Source: Luteibacter sp. SG786 (lineage in GTDB: Bacteria > Pseudomonadota > Gammaproteobacteria > Xanthomonadales > Rhodanobacteraceae). Taken from it: a stretch of DNA of 64,000 nt. The translations under genes were made by a program, and so were the position numbers. Where the stretch lies: positions 1,116,001 through 1,180,000 of the forward strand of contig NZ_JAAOYX010000001.1 in the NCBI RefSeq assembly GCF_011759605.1. The letters are read 5' to 3'. This document shows, one piece after another, positions 1 to 8,613 of the stretch. Every line of letters starts with the position of its first letter. Position 1 is the stretch's first letter. The notes under the pieces were generated by a model that was given only the letters and a program-made list of their open reading frames with translations, was not told the DNA's origin and did no database searches.

Positions 1-299
1 GCGAGCGAGCGCTCGCCGAGCAGGGCAATGCAGTAATAACGGGCGGCCGTGGCGAACGCGAGCACCAGGGCCACGCCGAACAAGGCGAGGAAGGTGCCGT
101 TGATGGCCGCCAGGCTCGATGCGAGGAAGCCGTGGTCGATGATGTGCCTCACGGCGACAGGCAGCACCAGCGACGCACTGGACGAGATGCCGAGGAACAC
201 GAGCCAGCCGATGGCGAGCCGCTTGTGCGGCTTCAGGAACGGCCAGAGGTTGCGCAGCGCGCCGATCTTGCGCGACTTCTCCCTGCGTTGCTCGCTCAT
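1..299 (-). CDS. ABC transporter permease/ATP-binding protein, N-terminal part (runs off the left edge)
   Basis: The first ~99 residues of a minus-strand protein starting at ATG 297-299. The sequence begins MSEQRREKSRKIGALRNLWP and continues with a basic loop (KPHKRL) and two hydrophobic segments around a VRHIIDHGF motif. This is the usual start of the transmembrane domain of MsbA/ATM1-type half transporters. The nucleotide-binding domain lies outside the window, so neither ATPase motifs nor substrate can be checked. In this family the homodimer exports a hydrophobic substrate across the inner membrane. Confidence 0.8.
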   Translation of the reverse strand, partial: MSEQRREKSRKIGALRNLWPFLKPHKRLAIGWLVFLGISSSASLVLPVAVRHIIDHGFLASSLAAINGTFLALFGVALVLAFATAARYYCIALLGERSL

Positions 300-384
300 G
301 CTCACTTCGGTGGTTTCCAGGCAATTCGGGAACGGATGGGGCCGCGCGGTACGGTATTCAACCGCGAATTCCTGCGAAGCGGCT

Positions 385-981
385 CTAATCCAGGCGGCGG
401 GGGCGCACCCGGCCGCGGGTGAGGTCCACCACCCGCGAGACGATCGAATCCAGCGCATCCAGCGGTGCCGCCACGGTCAGCGTTGCGCCGTCCGCCTCGA
501 ACGTCTCCCGTTCCACCGTCGCCCCCATCTCGCGAAGGCGCGCGTCGAGCAGGGCCAGCTCGCCGAACTCGCAGCGCAGCACCAGGCGCCCGACGGGCAC
601 GATGGGTGTCCTCGGCGCGAGGCGCAGGCATTCGGCGGCACTGCCTCCGTAGGCCCGGGCGAGGCCGCCCGCGCCGAGCTTGATCCCGCCGTACCAGCGC
701 GTGACCAGCACGGCCACGCGGTCGCAGCCTTGCCCGTCGATGGCGGCGAGAATGGGCCGCCCCGCGGTGCCGCCGGGTTCGCCGTCGTCGTTGAAGCGAT
801 AGGCGTCGCCGATGCGGTAGGCCCAGCAGTTGTGCGTGGCTGCCGGATCGCCGTTCGCGTCCAGCCACGCCAAGGCCGCAGCGGGCGTATCCACAGGGGC
901 GGCCTGGGCGAGGAACCGGCTTTTCCTGATCTCTTCCTCGTGCCGCCACGGCGCGGCCAGCGTGTCCAATGGCGTGCTCAA
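385..981 (-). CDS. yigZ: YigZ/IMPACT family protein
   Basis: A 198-residue protein of the YigZ/IMPACT family. The N-terminal UPF0029 domain is recognisable from EIRKSRFLA, the THNCWAYRIG segment, the DDGEPGGTAGRPIL motif (about residues 66-79) and TRWYGGIKLGAGGLARAYGG (about 93-112). The C-terminal ferredoxin-like half (about 128-190) is DUF1949-like. Length matches the bacterial family. In eukaryotes IMPACT modulates GCN2; the bacterial role is unsettled, with links to translation proposed. It lies between the ABC transporter start and the diguanylate cyclase stop, with no overlap, so it may be its own unit. Confidence 0.9.
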   Translation of the reverse strand: MSTPLDTLAAPWRHEEEIRKSRFLAQAAPVDTPAAALAWLDANGDPAATHNCWAYRIGDAYRFNDDGEPGGTAGRPILAAIDGQGCDRVAVLVTRWYGGIKLGAGGLARAYGGSAAECLRLAPRTPIVPVGRLVLRCEFGELALLDARLREMGATVERETFEADGATLTVAAPLDALDSIVSRVVDLTRGRVRPRRLD

Positions 982-1059
982 GGTTCCAGATCGTGCAGTT
1001 CTCGGGGCAACGAGGTTAAGGCATCCGCGGCGTCGCCGTCTGCAAGGTGTCGCCAGTGA

Positions 1060-2571
1060 TCAACCGACGTGACGCGAGCCATCCAGGCGCACCGTGTTCA
1101 TGCGCCCGCCGTCCTGGCTGCCGACGCGGTTGCGCCCGGCCTGCTTCGCACGGTAGAGCGCGCGGTCGGCCGCGTTGAGAAGATCGAGCGGGCCACTTTC
1201 CGAACTCGCGTTGGCGGCAGCCACGCCGATGCTGATGGTCACGACGCCGAAAGGGCTGGCCGGGTGCACGATCGACAGCGACTGGATTTCCTTGCGCAGG
1301 CCTTCGGCGAGCGCGACGGCATCCGGCAGGTTCGTGCCGGGCGCCACCACCGCGAATTCCTCGCCGCCGAAGCGGGCGATGAAGTCGCCCGCGCGCAGAC
1401 CCCGGCGCAACAGGGCGGAAGCGAGGGTGCGCAGGCATTCGTCGCCCGCGAGGTGCCCGAAGCGGTCGTTGAATTCCTTGAACTGGTCGACGTCGATCAT
1501 GAGCAGGGCGATGGGATCCTGTTGGCCCGGACGGTGCCATTCGCGCAGCAGGCGTTCGTCGAGCGCGCGGCGATTGGCCAGGCCGGTGAGGCTGTCGACG
1601 AAGACCAACCCCTGCAACTCGTCGCGGCTGCGAGCGAGGCGAAATTCCTCTTCGACCAGATCCACCTGGGCCAGCGTGCCGCGCAGGCCGATGCCGATCA
1701 CGGCCGCGATGGCGCCGCCGATGCCGAGGACCGGATAACCGGGAATCACCATCAAGCCGAAGCCGAGCACGCTCATGGCGAGGAACGTGGGACTGGCGCT
1801 CTGCACGAAGCGCACCAGGTACACCGGGGCGTGCCAGTAGCGCTGCGGCATGCGCGTGGCGGCGGCCAGGAAGAGGGCGAGGAATGGCACGTCGAGCAGG
1901 ACATCCCACGGCGAGGTGCCGAACTCGGGGTGCCCGCCCAGTGCGATGTAATGATTGTAGAAATAGCCGCAAAACGCGTAAGTGACGAAGAAGGCGCTGA
2001 CGCCGCGAAAGTAGAAGTGGTCGTCCGCCCGATCGGTGGCGACGTAACGGAGCAGTGCGGCCACGGCGAGGCAGCTGTTCTCGAAATCGAGCATGTAGGC
2101 CACGTCTACCGCGGCCTGCGTGCCGACGGCGCCCTCGAGGGACACGATGGAGAACGTGCGGATGTAGAAGAGCACGCCGAGCAGCGACGCCAGCACCAGG
2201 TCGATGGCCATCGCCCATTTCTTTCGCGCCGCCACGGGCGCCGACGAGACGGACACGAGCACCGGCAGCACATACAGGATGTAGAAGAACATGCTGTCGC
2301 CGGGCGCGGGATTGGAGTTTTCCAGCACGTAGTTCTGCCGCGCCGAGAGCGACATGCCCACCGTCCACAGGGCAAGGCTGGCCAGCAGCAGCCACCACCG
2401 GCGGTCCCTCGGGGTACCCGATCGCCGCCATGCGACCACCACGCTGGCCATGGCGAGGCCGGACACGGCGAAGAAGAACGTGTACGAGATGGCCATGCCC
2501 AGGTCGGGCACGAGGACAAGCGCCGCCACGTGGGCCACGATGATGGTCGCCGCGACGACTGGGTATTTCAT
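1060..2571 (-). CDS. membrane-anchored diguanylate cyclase (GGDEF)
   Basis: A 503-residue protein predicted to make cyclic di-GMP from two GTP. The first ~300 residues are a multi-pass membrane region with about eight to nine hydrophobic segments and no recognisable named sensor domain. The C-terminal GGDEF domain (about 325-490) starts at DSLTGLANRRAL, contains MIDVDQFKEFNDRFGH, and has an intact active-site GGEEF. An RAGD motif five residues before GGEEF fits the inhibitory I-site, so product feedback is expected. It is separated from pgaABCD, whose synthase is activated by c-di-GMP in other bacteria, only by egtBD. A regulatory link is inference. Confidence 0.9.
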   Translation of the reverse strand: MKYPVVAATIIVAHVAALVLVPDLGMAISYTFFFAVSGLAMASVVVAWRRSGTPRDRRWWLLLASLALWTVGMSLSARQNYVLENSNPAPGDSMFFYILYVLPVLVSVSSAPVAARKKWAMAIDLVLASLLGVLFYIRTFSIVSLEGAVGTQAAVDVAYMLDFENSCLAVAALLRYVATDRADDHFYFRGVSAFFVTYAFCGYFYNHYIALGGHPEFGTSPWDVLLDVPFLALFLAAATRMPQRYWHAPVYLVRFVQSASPTFLAMSVLGFGLMVIPGYPVLGIGGAIAAVIGIGLRGTLAQVDLVEEEFRLARSRDELQGLVFVDSLTGLANRRALDERLLREWHRPGQQDPIALLMIDVDQFKEFNDRFGHLAGDECLRTLASALLRRGLRAGDFIARFGGEEFAVVAPGTNLPDAVALAEGLRKEIQSLSIVHPASPFGVVTISIGVAAANASSESGPLDLLNAADRALYRAKQAGRNRVGSQDGGRMNTVRLDGSRHVG

Positions 2572-2871
2572 GGCGAGCCTCCCGCCACCTGCAACACAAT
2601 AGTCATATCGGCCGTGCGGGCGGGAAATTTAGAGCCATGGAAAGATGTTAGGGGCCGTTCCGCCCCCAAAGGTGTTAAGCGGTTCCCAGGAAATCATGGT
2701 GCGGCGTGTCAAAAGCGATGGGGCAGTGCAAGAAAGTATCTTTGCGGATCGGTAACGTCACCTGTTCCCGTTTGTCGGCTTGGATTCATCCTGCCCGGGT
2801 CGCAGGATGTCCGATCCAGCCGCATGCGCCTGAGCGCATCCGGGACTGACCGTTCCACCAGGGAGCCCCCA
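2572..2871 (+). promoter_or_regulatory. divergent intergenic region between diguanylate cyclase and egtBD, with a leader hairpin
   Basis: About 300 bp without a convincing gene; it must hold the promoters for both divergent genes. A short inverted repeat at 2787-2809 (CATCCTG, 9-nt loop, CAGGATG) would form a hairpin in the egtBD leader. A GGGG...CCCC inverted repeat lies near 2651-2666. No confident -35/-10 pair or riboswitch was recognised. Confidence 0.35.
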
Positions 2872-5040
2872 ATGCAAGCCCTTGTCGATACATCCATGGC
2901 GCCCGGCGCCTCCGTTCACGGCCGCGACAACCTGCTCTCGCTCGCGGAGCGTTACGACGCGGTCCGTGCCCGCACCGAGGCACTCGTGGCGTCGCTCGGA
3001 CCGGAAGACATGGTCGTGCAGTCGATGCCCGACGCCAGCCCGGCCAAGTGGCACCTTGCCCACACCACGTGGTTCTTCGAAACCTTCCTGCTCGGGCCGA
3101 ACGTGCCCGGTTACCAGGTTTTCGACGCCGACTTCGCCTATCTGTTCAACTCGTACTACGAAGCCATCGGCCCTCGCCACCCGAGGCCGCTGCGCGGGTT
3201 GCTCACCCGTCCGGCCATGCCGCGCGTGCTTGCCTACCGCCACCACGTGGACAGGCACATGCGCAGCTTCCTCGCCGACGACCTCTCCGTGGAACTGCAG
3301 GCGCTGGTGCGCCTGGGCTTCGCGCACGAAGAACAGCACCAGGAACTGCTCGTGATGGACGTGCAGCACCTGTTCGCGCAGTCGCCGCTCAAGCCGCCTT
3401 TCGATCCTTCCTGGAAGGCCCCGGAGCCTGGCCCCACGGGCCGCTTCCGTTCGGTGGGCGGCGGGCCTGTCCGCATCGGCGCGCGCGACGAGGCCTTCGC
3501 CTTCGACAACGAAGGGCCTGTGCACACGGTCTGGCTGGAACCGTTCGAGATCGCCGACCGACTGGTGACCAACGGCCAGTGGCTGGCCTTCATGGCGCTG
3601 GGCGGATACCGTCGGGCCGACCTCTGGTTGTCCGATGGCTGGGCCCAACGCCAGGCCGAAGGCTGGGAAGCGCCGCTCTATTGGCAGCACGACGGCGAGG
3701 CCTGGTCGCATATGACGCCGGGTGGTTGGCAGCCCGTCGATCCGGATGCGCCGGTGACGCACATCAGCTACTACGAGGCCGAGGCATTCGCGCGCTGGGC
3801 CGGGGCGCGTTTGCCCACCGAGGCCGAATGGGAACACGCCATGCGCACGCGCGACGATCTCGAGCAGGTCGACGACGTGGCCTGGCAATGGACATCGAGC
3901 GCCTATGCGCCGTATCCCGGCTTCCGCGCGGCAGACGATGCCGTGGGCGAATACAACGGCAAGTTCATGAGCGGCCAGATGGTCTTGCGCGGTGGCGCCA
4001 GCGTGACGCCGCCGGGCCATTCGCGCGTGTCGTACCGCAACTTCTATCGTCACGGGCAACGCTGGATGTTCGCCGGGGTACGCCTCGCGCGCGATCCGGG
4101 AACCTCGCCCGACCGCGAGCGGCTGACCTTCCTGCGCGATACCCTCGCGGGACTCTCGTCGTCGCCCAAGGCGTTCTCGCCGAAGTATTTCTACGACGGC
4201 GCCGGCTCGGAACTCTTCGAAGCCATTTGCGTTACGCCCGAATACTATCCGACACGCACGGAGACGGCGCTGCTGCGCGAGATCGCGCCGGCGCTCGCCG
4301 AGGCGATACCGCAGGGCGCCGTGCTGCTGGAGTTGGGCAGCGGCGCCAGCGACAAGACGCGCATGCTCCTGGACGCGGCGCCATGGATATCCGCTTATGT
4401 GCCGGTGGATATCAGTGCCGACGCGCTCGAAGGCGCGACGGCACGATTGCGTGAGGCCTATCCCTCCTTGGCGGTGCAGCCGGTGGTGGGCGATTTCACC
4501 CAGGCCATCGAGCTGCCGCCGTCGCTCGCCGGCAGGCCCGTGGTCGCCTTCTTCCCGGGTTCCACCATCGGCAACTTCACGCCGGACGAAGCGGCGGCGC
4601 TCTTGCGAGCGGTGCGCGAACGGCTGGGCGACGACGCACGCTTCATCGTCGGAGCGGACCAGGTGAAGGAACTCGACGTGCTGCTGGCCGCCTATGACGA
4701 TGCAGCCGGGGTAACGGCGGCGTTCAACCGCAATGTGCTCGTGCGCATCAACCGTGAACTGGGCGGCGATTTCGACCCGCAGGCGTTCGAGCATCGTGCC
4801 GTCTGGAATCCGGCATGCGAGCGCATCGAAATGCACCTCGTGAGCCGCGGGGCGCAACGCGTCACGGTGGCCGGACAGACATTCGCGTTCGCCGCCGGCG
4901 AGTCGATCCACACCGAGAACTCGCACAAGTTCACGCCGGAGTCGTTCGCTCGCCTCGCGGCGAACGGTGGATGGGAGGTGGAACGCTCCTGGATCTCGCC
5001 GGCCCCGGCCTTCGGCGTGTTCGTCCTGAAAGCCGTCTGA
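2872..5040 (+). CDS. egtBD: EgtB-EgtD fusion: ergothioneine sulfoxide synthase fused to histidine N-alpha-methyltransferase
   Basis: A single 722-residue protein joining two normally separate enzymes. Residues ~1-410 are EgtB: a DinB-like helical half with probable iron ligands His64 (LAHTTWFFE), His152 and His156 (HEEQHQE), then an FGE-sulfatase half with LPTEAEWEHA and VSYRNFYRHGQRW. This module links a thiol to hercynine with O2. Residues ~414-722 are EgtD, which trimethylates histidine with SAM: YPTRTE, the SAM loop ELGSGASDKT (about 487), FFPGSTIGNF and the substrate-binding HTENSHKF. The ATG at 2872 has GGGAG seven bases upstream and fits the EgtB N-terminus; the frame stays open far upstream only because of high GC. 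No egtA, egtC or egtE is nearby. Confidence 0.93.
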   Translation: MQALVDTSMAPGASVHGRDNLLSLAERYDAVRARTEALVASLGPEDMVVQSMPDASPAKWHLAHTTWFFETFLLGPNVPGYQVFDADFAYLFNSYYEAIGPRHPRPLRGLLTRPAMPRVLAYRHHVDRHMRSFLADDLSVELQALVRLGFAHEEQHQELLVMDVQHLFAQSPLKPPFDPSWKAPEPGPTGRFRSVGGGPVRIGARDEAFAFDNEGPVHTVWLEPFEIADRLVTNGQWLAFMALGGYRRADLWLSDGWAQRQAEGWEAPLYWQHDGEAWSHMTPGGWQPVDPDAPVTHISYYEAEAFARWAGARLPTEAEWEHAMRTRDDLEQVDDVAWQWTSSAYAPYPGFRAADDAVGEYNGKFMSGQMVLRGGASVTPPGHSRVSYRNFYRHGQRWMFAGVRLARDPGTSPDRERLTFLRDTLAGLSSSPKAFSPKYFYDGAGSELFEAICVTPEYYPTRTETALLREIAPALAEAIPQGAVLLELGSGASDKTRMLLDAAPWISAYVPVDISADALEGATARLREAYPSLAVQPVVGDFTQAIELPPSLAGRPVVAFFPGSTIGNFTPDEAAALLRAVRERLGDDARFIVGADQVKELDVLLAAYDDAAGVTAAFNRNVLVRINRELGGDFDPQAFEHRAVWNPACERIEMHLVSRGAQRVTVAGQTFAFAAGESIHTENSHKFTPESFARLAANGGWEVERSWISPAPAFGVFVLKAV

Positions 5041-5059
5041 GCGCTTCGCTCAGACGGCT
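5031..5059. terminator. convergent hairpin holding both stop codons of egtBD and pgaD
   Basis: A perfect 13-bp inverted repeat (AGCCGTCTGAGCG, loop CTT, CGCTCAGACGGCT). The plus-strand TGA of egtBD (5038-5040) and the minus-strand TGA of pgaD (5050-5052) both lie inside the stem, so the last codons of both genes read Ala-Val-stop. No U-run follows on either strand, so it is a bidirectional transcript-end hairpin rather than a textbook intrinsic terminator. Confidence 0.6.
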
Positions 5060-5493
5060 TCGTTCACGGTCATGAAGCCATCGGCGGAAACGCTCACCAC
5101 GGCGCGGCGGTGGGCTTGGATCTTCAGCGCATCATCCGTGGACGCCCCTATGGCCGCCGCCGTCTGTGCCACGCCAACCGGCTTGTTTCCACGGCGCTTC
5201 TGCTTGCCGGCGAAGCGCGCGTGATTGTATTTGGACCAGGAGAAGAAGATCGCGGCGCACGCCACGGCCACGATCAGAATGACATTGATGTCGCCGCCGT
5301 TTTCGACAAGATCGAACACACGCAGCTGCACCCATGCGGTGCGCACTCCGAAGGCCCAGGCGGCGAGCGTCAGCAGGGGTAGCCAGAGAAATGCCCAGAA
5401 GAGCCAGGCGAACACCGTAAGGGTGGCAAATACCGCACGCTGCGCGTGCGACTGGCGCTCAGGCCGCTGGATGATGATGGCTTCGGCTTTCAT
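5050..5493 (-). CDS. pgaD: PgaD, poly-beta-1,6-N-acetylglucosamine synthase accessory subunit
   Basis: A 147-residue inner-membrane protein starting MKAEAIIIQRPERQ, with two hydrophobic segments (about 23-50 and 68-87) and a basic cytoplasmic tail. This is the usual PgaD plan. PgaD pairs with the glycosyltransferase PgaC and is stabilised by c-di-GMP in characterised systems. The start ATG (5491-5493) overlaps the pgaC stop by 4 bp (ATGA), which supports this start over an upstream in-frame ATG at 5520. It is the last gene of the operon and converges with egtBD. Confidence 0.88.
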   Translation of the reverse strand: MKAEAIIIQRPERQSHAQRAVFATLTVFAWLFWAFLWLPLLTLAAWAFGVRTAWVQLRVFDLVENGGDINVILIVAVACAAIFFSWSKYNHARFAGKQKRRGNKPVGVAQTAAAIGASTDDALKIQAHRRAVVSVSADGFMTVNEAV

Positions 5494-6740
5494 CGCAGTC
5501 CCCGGTCCGGGCTGACCCATATGGCGCGCGTGCCGCGACGTTTCAACAGCGCCTTGGGGAACGCGACCACCGACGTCGCGGTGTTGAGCAGCCAGTACAC
5601 GAGCGGGTACCAGATCATCCAGTAGTAGTTCCGGCCTATGCGTGTTTCATAGCGGCGGTCGATCAGCAGGCTGATGAGGAACTGCGACAGGCAGATGATG
5701 CCGAGTACTACGCCGTGCCACTGCGGAAGGAGCGTCTGGACATGCAGTGCGGGCGGCAGCGGGACGAACTGCCCAAGCACCCAGAGCACGATGATCGCCG
5801 CCATCGTGTACGACCAGGCCAGGCTGGTGATGTACTCGAACGCTACCGGCCACATGCGCCGCTGACGCCACCTGAACAGGCGGCTCGTGTAGCGGAGCAA
5901 CACTTCGGAGCCACCCTGGGCCCAGCGCAGGCGCTGCTTCCACAAGCCGCGGAAGGTTTCGGGCATGAGGATCCAGCACAGCGCATTGGGTTCGTAACGA
6001 ATTTCCCAATGCCGCATCTGCAGGCGCCAGCTCACGTCGATGTCCTCGGTGACCATGTCGGTGTTCCAGTAGCCGACGTCGTGCAGGGCACTCTTGCGGA
6101 AGCAGGCAATCACGCCCGACACGGTGAAGATGCGCCCGTAGATACGCTGCGCGCGCTTGATGAGGCCGATGATCGACGAGAATTCGCCGACCTGCACCTT
6201 CCCCAGAAGGGTGGAGCGGTTGCGGATGCGCGGGTTGCCCGTGACAGCCGCGACGCGCGGGCTGTCGAGCATGTGCATCATCATCCAGTGTGTGGCGTAG
6301 TCGTCCAGCAACGCATCGCCGTCCACGCACACGAGGAAATCGGCACGCGAAGCGAGCGCGGCCGCGCGAAGGCCCATGGCCTTGCCCTGGTTGCTCGACA
6401 TGTGGATGACCCGCAGCGAGGGGTACTGGGCCATCAGCTGATCGAGCTGCGCGCCGGTATCGTCGGTGGAACCGTCGTTGATGGCGATGATCTCGAAGTT
6501 CGGGTATTGCTGCGAGGCCAGATGGGCGATGGTCTCGCGAACCTGCTCGCCCTCGTTGTGGCAGGGCACCACGAGGCTCACGAGCGGATATTCCGGCAGC
6601 GGGGTGGGGTGCACGCGCGGCGGTTCCCGTCGCTCCCAGCGCATGAAGTAGATGACGCCGCCGCTCATCCAGAAAAGCGACATCACCAACGGGTAATAGA
6701 ACGCGAACTCCAGCAGGGCATGAAGGATGCCTCCGTTCAT
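5490..6740 (-). CDS. pgaC: PgaC, poly-beta-1,6-N-acetylglucosamine synthase (GT2)
   Basis: A 416-residue family-2 glycosyltransferase polymerising UDP-GlcNAc into PNAG at the inner membrane. An N-terminal membrane helix is followed by the GT2 domain: VVPCHNEG, NDGSTDDT, DGDALLD (DxD), TEDID and the QRLRWAQGG (QxxRW) motif, then several C-terminal membrane segments. Length matches E. coli PgaC. It overlaps pgaB upstream and pgaD downstream by 4 bp each, consistent with translational coupling. Confidence 0.95.
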   Translation of the reverse strand: MNGGILHALLEFAFYYPLVMSLFWMSGGVIYFMRWERREPPRVHPTPLPEYPLVSLVVPCHNEGEQVRETIAHLASQQYPNFEIIAINDGSTDDTGAQLDQLMAQYPSLRVIHMSSNQGKAMGLRAAALASRADFLVCVDGDALLDDYATHWMMMHMLDSPRVAAVTGNPRIRNRSTLLGKVQVGEFSSIIGLIKRAQRIYGRIFTVSGVIACFRKSALHDVGYWNTDMVTEDIDVSWRLQMRHWEIRYEPNALCWILMPETFRGLWKQRLRWAQGGSEVLLRYTSRLFRWRQRRMWPVAFEYITSLAWSYTMAAIIVLWVLGQFVPLPPALHVQTLLPQWHGVVLGIICLSQFLISLLIDRRYETRIGRNYYWMIWYPLVYWLLNTATSVVAFPKALLKRRGTRAIWVSPDRGLR

Positions 6741-8608
6741 CGGGCAGGCTCCGCGTAGGGATAGTCGGAGGAGGAGATGGCGGGGCGAATGACTTCCAGG
6801 GCCGGCCGGTCGTTGAGGAAATCGTCGGGGTAATAGCCGATATGGCGCACGCCCAGGGCCTGCACGGCGCGCATGCGGGCGGCGATGTCGCGCGCAAGGA
6901 TGGGCCGGTGCGTGCGCCAGTCCTGCGTCGCGAATTCGAACAGCGTGTTGTCCATGGCTCCGGGCGTCGCCTTCACGGCGGCCACGAGCTTGCGGTACCT
7001 GCCGAGGCTATCGGATTGGCCGTCGAGCTGCGGCATGGCCATGACCGCGGTCATGTCATAGGCGCGATTGAAAGCGGCGAGGCTCTGCGCGAACCAGGCC
7101 TCCGCGGCGGGTTCCATGATCGGCCGGGTGTAGATGTTGCGCGCGGTGCGGAGCTGCGGACGCCACAGCTTCATGCGGGCCGTCAGTTCCCGCGTGAAGT
7201 CGATGAGCGCCTGGGTGTTCTGGGCCGGGGTGTTGTGTGCCCACGGACCGAGGTTGTCCGTGTCTCGCAGGTACGCGTCGTCGGAATACAGCACGCCGGC
7301 CTCGGCGGCGTGCATCGCCAGGTCCTCGTACACGTCGCCAATGAGGGCCCGCACCTGCGGATCGTACGGTGCGAGGCGATAGTGGTCCCCGCCGGGTTTG
7401 GGTTCGCCGGCAAGCGTAGGCAGCGATTTACCGGGGAAGCGGAAAGCAAGCACGGGCATCCATGCGTAGACCCGCACACCGGCGCGGGTGCGAAGCTGCC
7501 ATGAAACGCGCGAGAACAGATCGGCGCGCACGGGCAGGTGGCGATTGGGGAAATACACCGCATCGGCGACGCCGTCGCCGTCAGGGTCCGCGTACGCCTG
7601 CAGCCAGACGTCGGTCGGATTCATGCGCTTGATGCGGTCCAGCAGCTTCGAGAGGTTGCGGTCCTGCTGCGCCGGATCGGGGTCGTATACGTAGTCGAGG
7701 TCCACCTGCACCACGCGTGCCGGATCGATCCTGGCCTGGTGGCGGATGAGCCAACCGAGCCGGTTCGCGGTCACGTTGTCGCTCACCAGCAGGCGCGGCA
7801 CCGTCCGCCCCGGCTCCAGGCCGGGATTGTCGTCGCTCAGGCTGAAGGTGACGGTCATTCCCACTTCCGCGGCCACGTCGCGGCCGATCCGGGTGTACTC
7901 GCCGTACGGCCAGGCCAGGGCGCGCGGCCGTACGCCGATGTGCTGCGCGATCTCGCTGGCACTGCGTTCGAGATCGTTACGGATGCGTGCGCGGTATTCG
8001 TCGACCGTTTCGTACCGGTGCTTCGCGTCGTCATAGCTAAGCGACGCCGCGGTCGGCAGAAGATTGCCCTGCGGATTCGCGTTGTGGCCCTGGTGCATGG
8101 CCCACGAATGCGAGGCGAACTCCACGAGTCCGGAGGTGTGCATTTCCGCCACCTGGTCCCAGGTGAGGAAACAGGAACGGTCGCAATCGCTGCCGTTGTA
8201 GGGCATGCGCTTGCCGTCGGGCATGTCCATCCAGGAGCCCACCAGTGCCTGCACGGCGGGATAGCCGTACGCGCGCAGCAAGGGATACACGCGCGTATAG
8301 AAGCTCTTGAGGCCATCGTCGAACGTGAGCAGCACGGCGTCCTTCGGCAACGGAGCGCCGCCATGGCTCGCCTGCACCACCTGTTCGAGGCTGACGACGT
8401 GGTAACCGTTCGCCTTGAGCCAGTCGAAGTGGGAAATGAGGTGGTCGGTACTGATGGCGTCCGGATCGCGGTCGCCATGGGAGCCGACGTCGTCGCGGAC
8501 ATCGTGGTACGCGAGCACGATCAGGGCCGGTCGCACGGCGGCGACCGGTTGCGCGAACGCGGGAAGCGCAAACCCGAACAGGGCCAGCAGGATCAACAGC
8601 GGGCGCAT
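6737..8608 (-). CDS. pgaB: PgaB, PNAG N-deacetylase and hydrolase
   Basis: About 623 residues. A signal peptide (MRPLLILLALFGFALPAFA) leads into a CE4 deacetylase domain with AYHDV, the metal-binding TFDDG and SHSWAMH motifs, then the C-terminal glycoside-hydrolase-like domain seen in full-length PgaB (DLDYVYDPDPAQQDRNL onward). Periplasmic PgaB partially de-N-acetylates the polymer before export. The ATG at 8608 gives a clean signal peptide with GGAG about ten bases upstream. An ATG at 8617, overlapping the pgaA stop by ATGA, would add three residues. No lipobox cysteine follows the signal, unlike E. coli PgaB. Confidence 0.93.
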   Translation of the reverse strand: MRPLLILLALFGFALPAFAQPVAAVRPALIVLAYHDVRDDVGSHGDRDPDAISTDHLISHFDWLKANGYHVVSLEQVVQASHGGAPLPKDAVLLTFDDGLKSFYTRVYPLLRAYGYPAVQALVGSWMDMPDGKRMPYNGSDCDRSCFLTWDQVAEMHTSGLVEFASHSWAMHQGHNANPQGNLLPTAASLSYDDAKHRYETVDEYRARIRNDLERSASEIAQHIGVRPRALAWPYGEYTRIGRDVAAEVGMTVTFSLSDDNPGLEPGRTVPRLLVSDNVTANRLGWLIRHQARIDPARVVQVDLDYVYDPDPAQQDRNLSKLLDRIKRMNPTDVWLQAYADPDGDGVADAVYFPNRHLPVRADLFSRVSWQLRTRAGVRVYAWMPVLAFRFPGKSLPTLAGEPKPGGDHYRLAPYDPQVRALIGDVYEDLAMHAAEAGVLYSDDAYLRDTDNLGPWAHNTPAQNTQALIDFTRELTARMKLWRPQLRTARNIYTRPIMEPAAEAWFAQSLAAFNRAYDMTAVMAMPQLDGQSDSLGRYRKLVAAVKATPGAMDNTLFEFATQDWRTHRPILARDIAARMRAVQALGVRHIGYYPDDFLNDRPALEVIRPAISSSDYPYAEPAR

Positions 8609-8613
8609 GGTTC

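Noticed and set aside
1069-2871. A 600-codon extension of the EgtB-EgtD frame upstream
   Set aside because: It runs antisense through the GGDEF gene; high GC keeps the frame open. A good ribosome site and the family N-terminus place the start at 2872.
2758-4926. A 722-codon open frame antisense to egtBD
   Set aside because: Arg/His-rich shadow of the real gene with no domain pattern or start signal.
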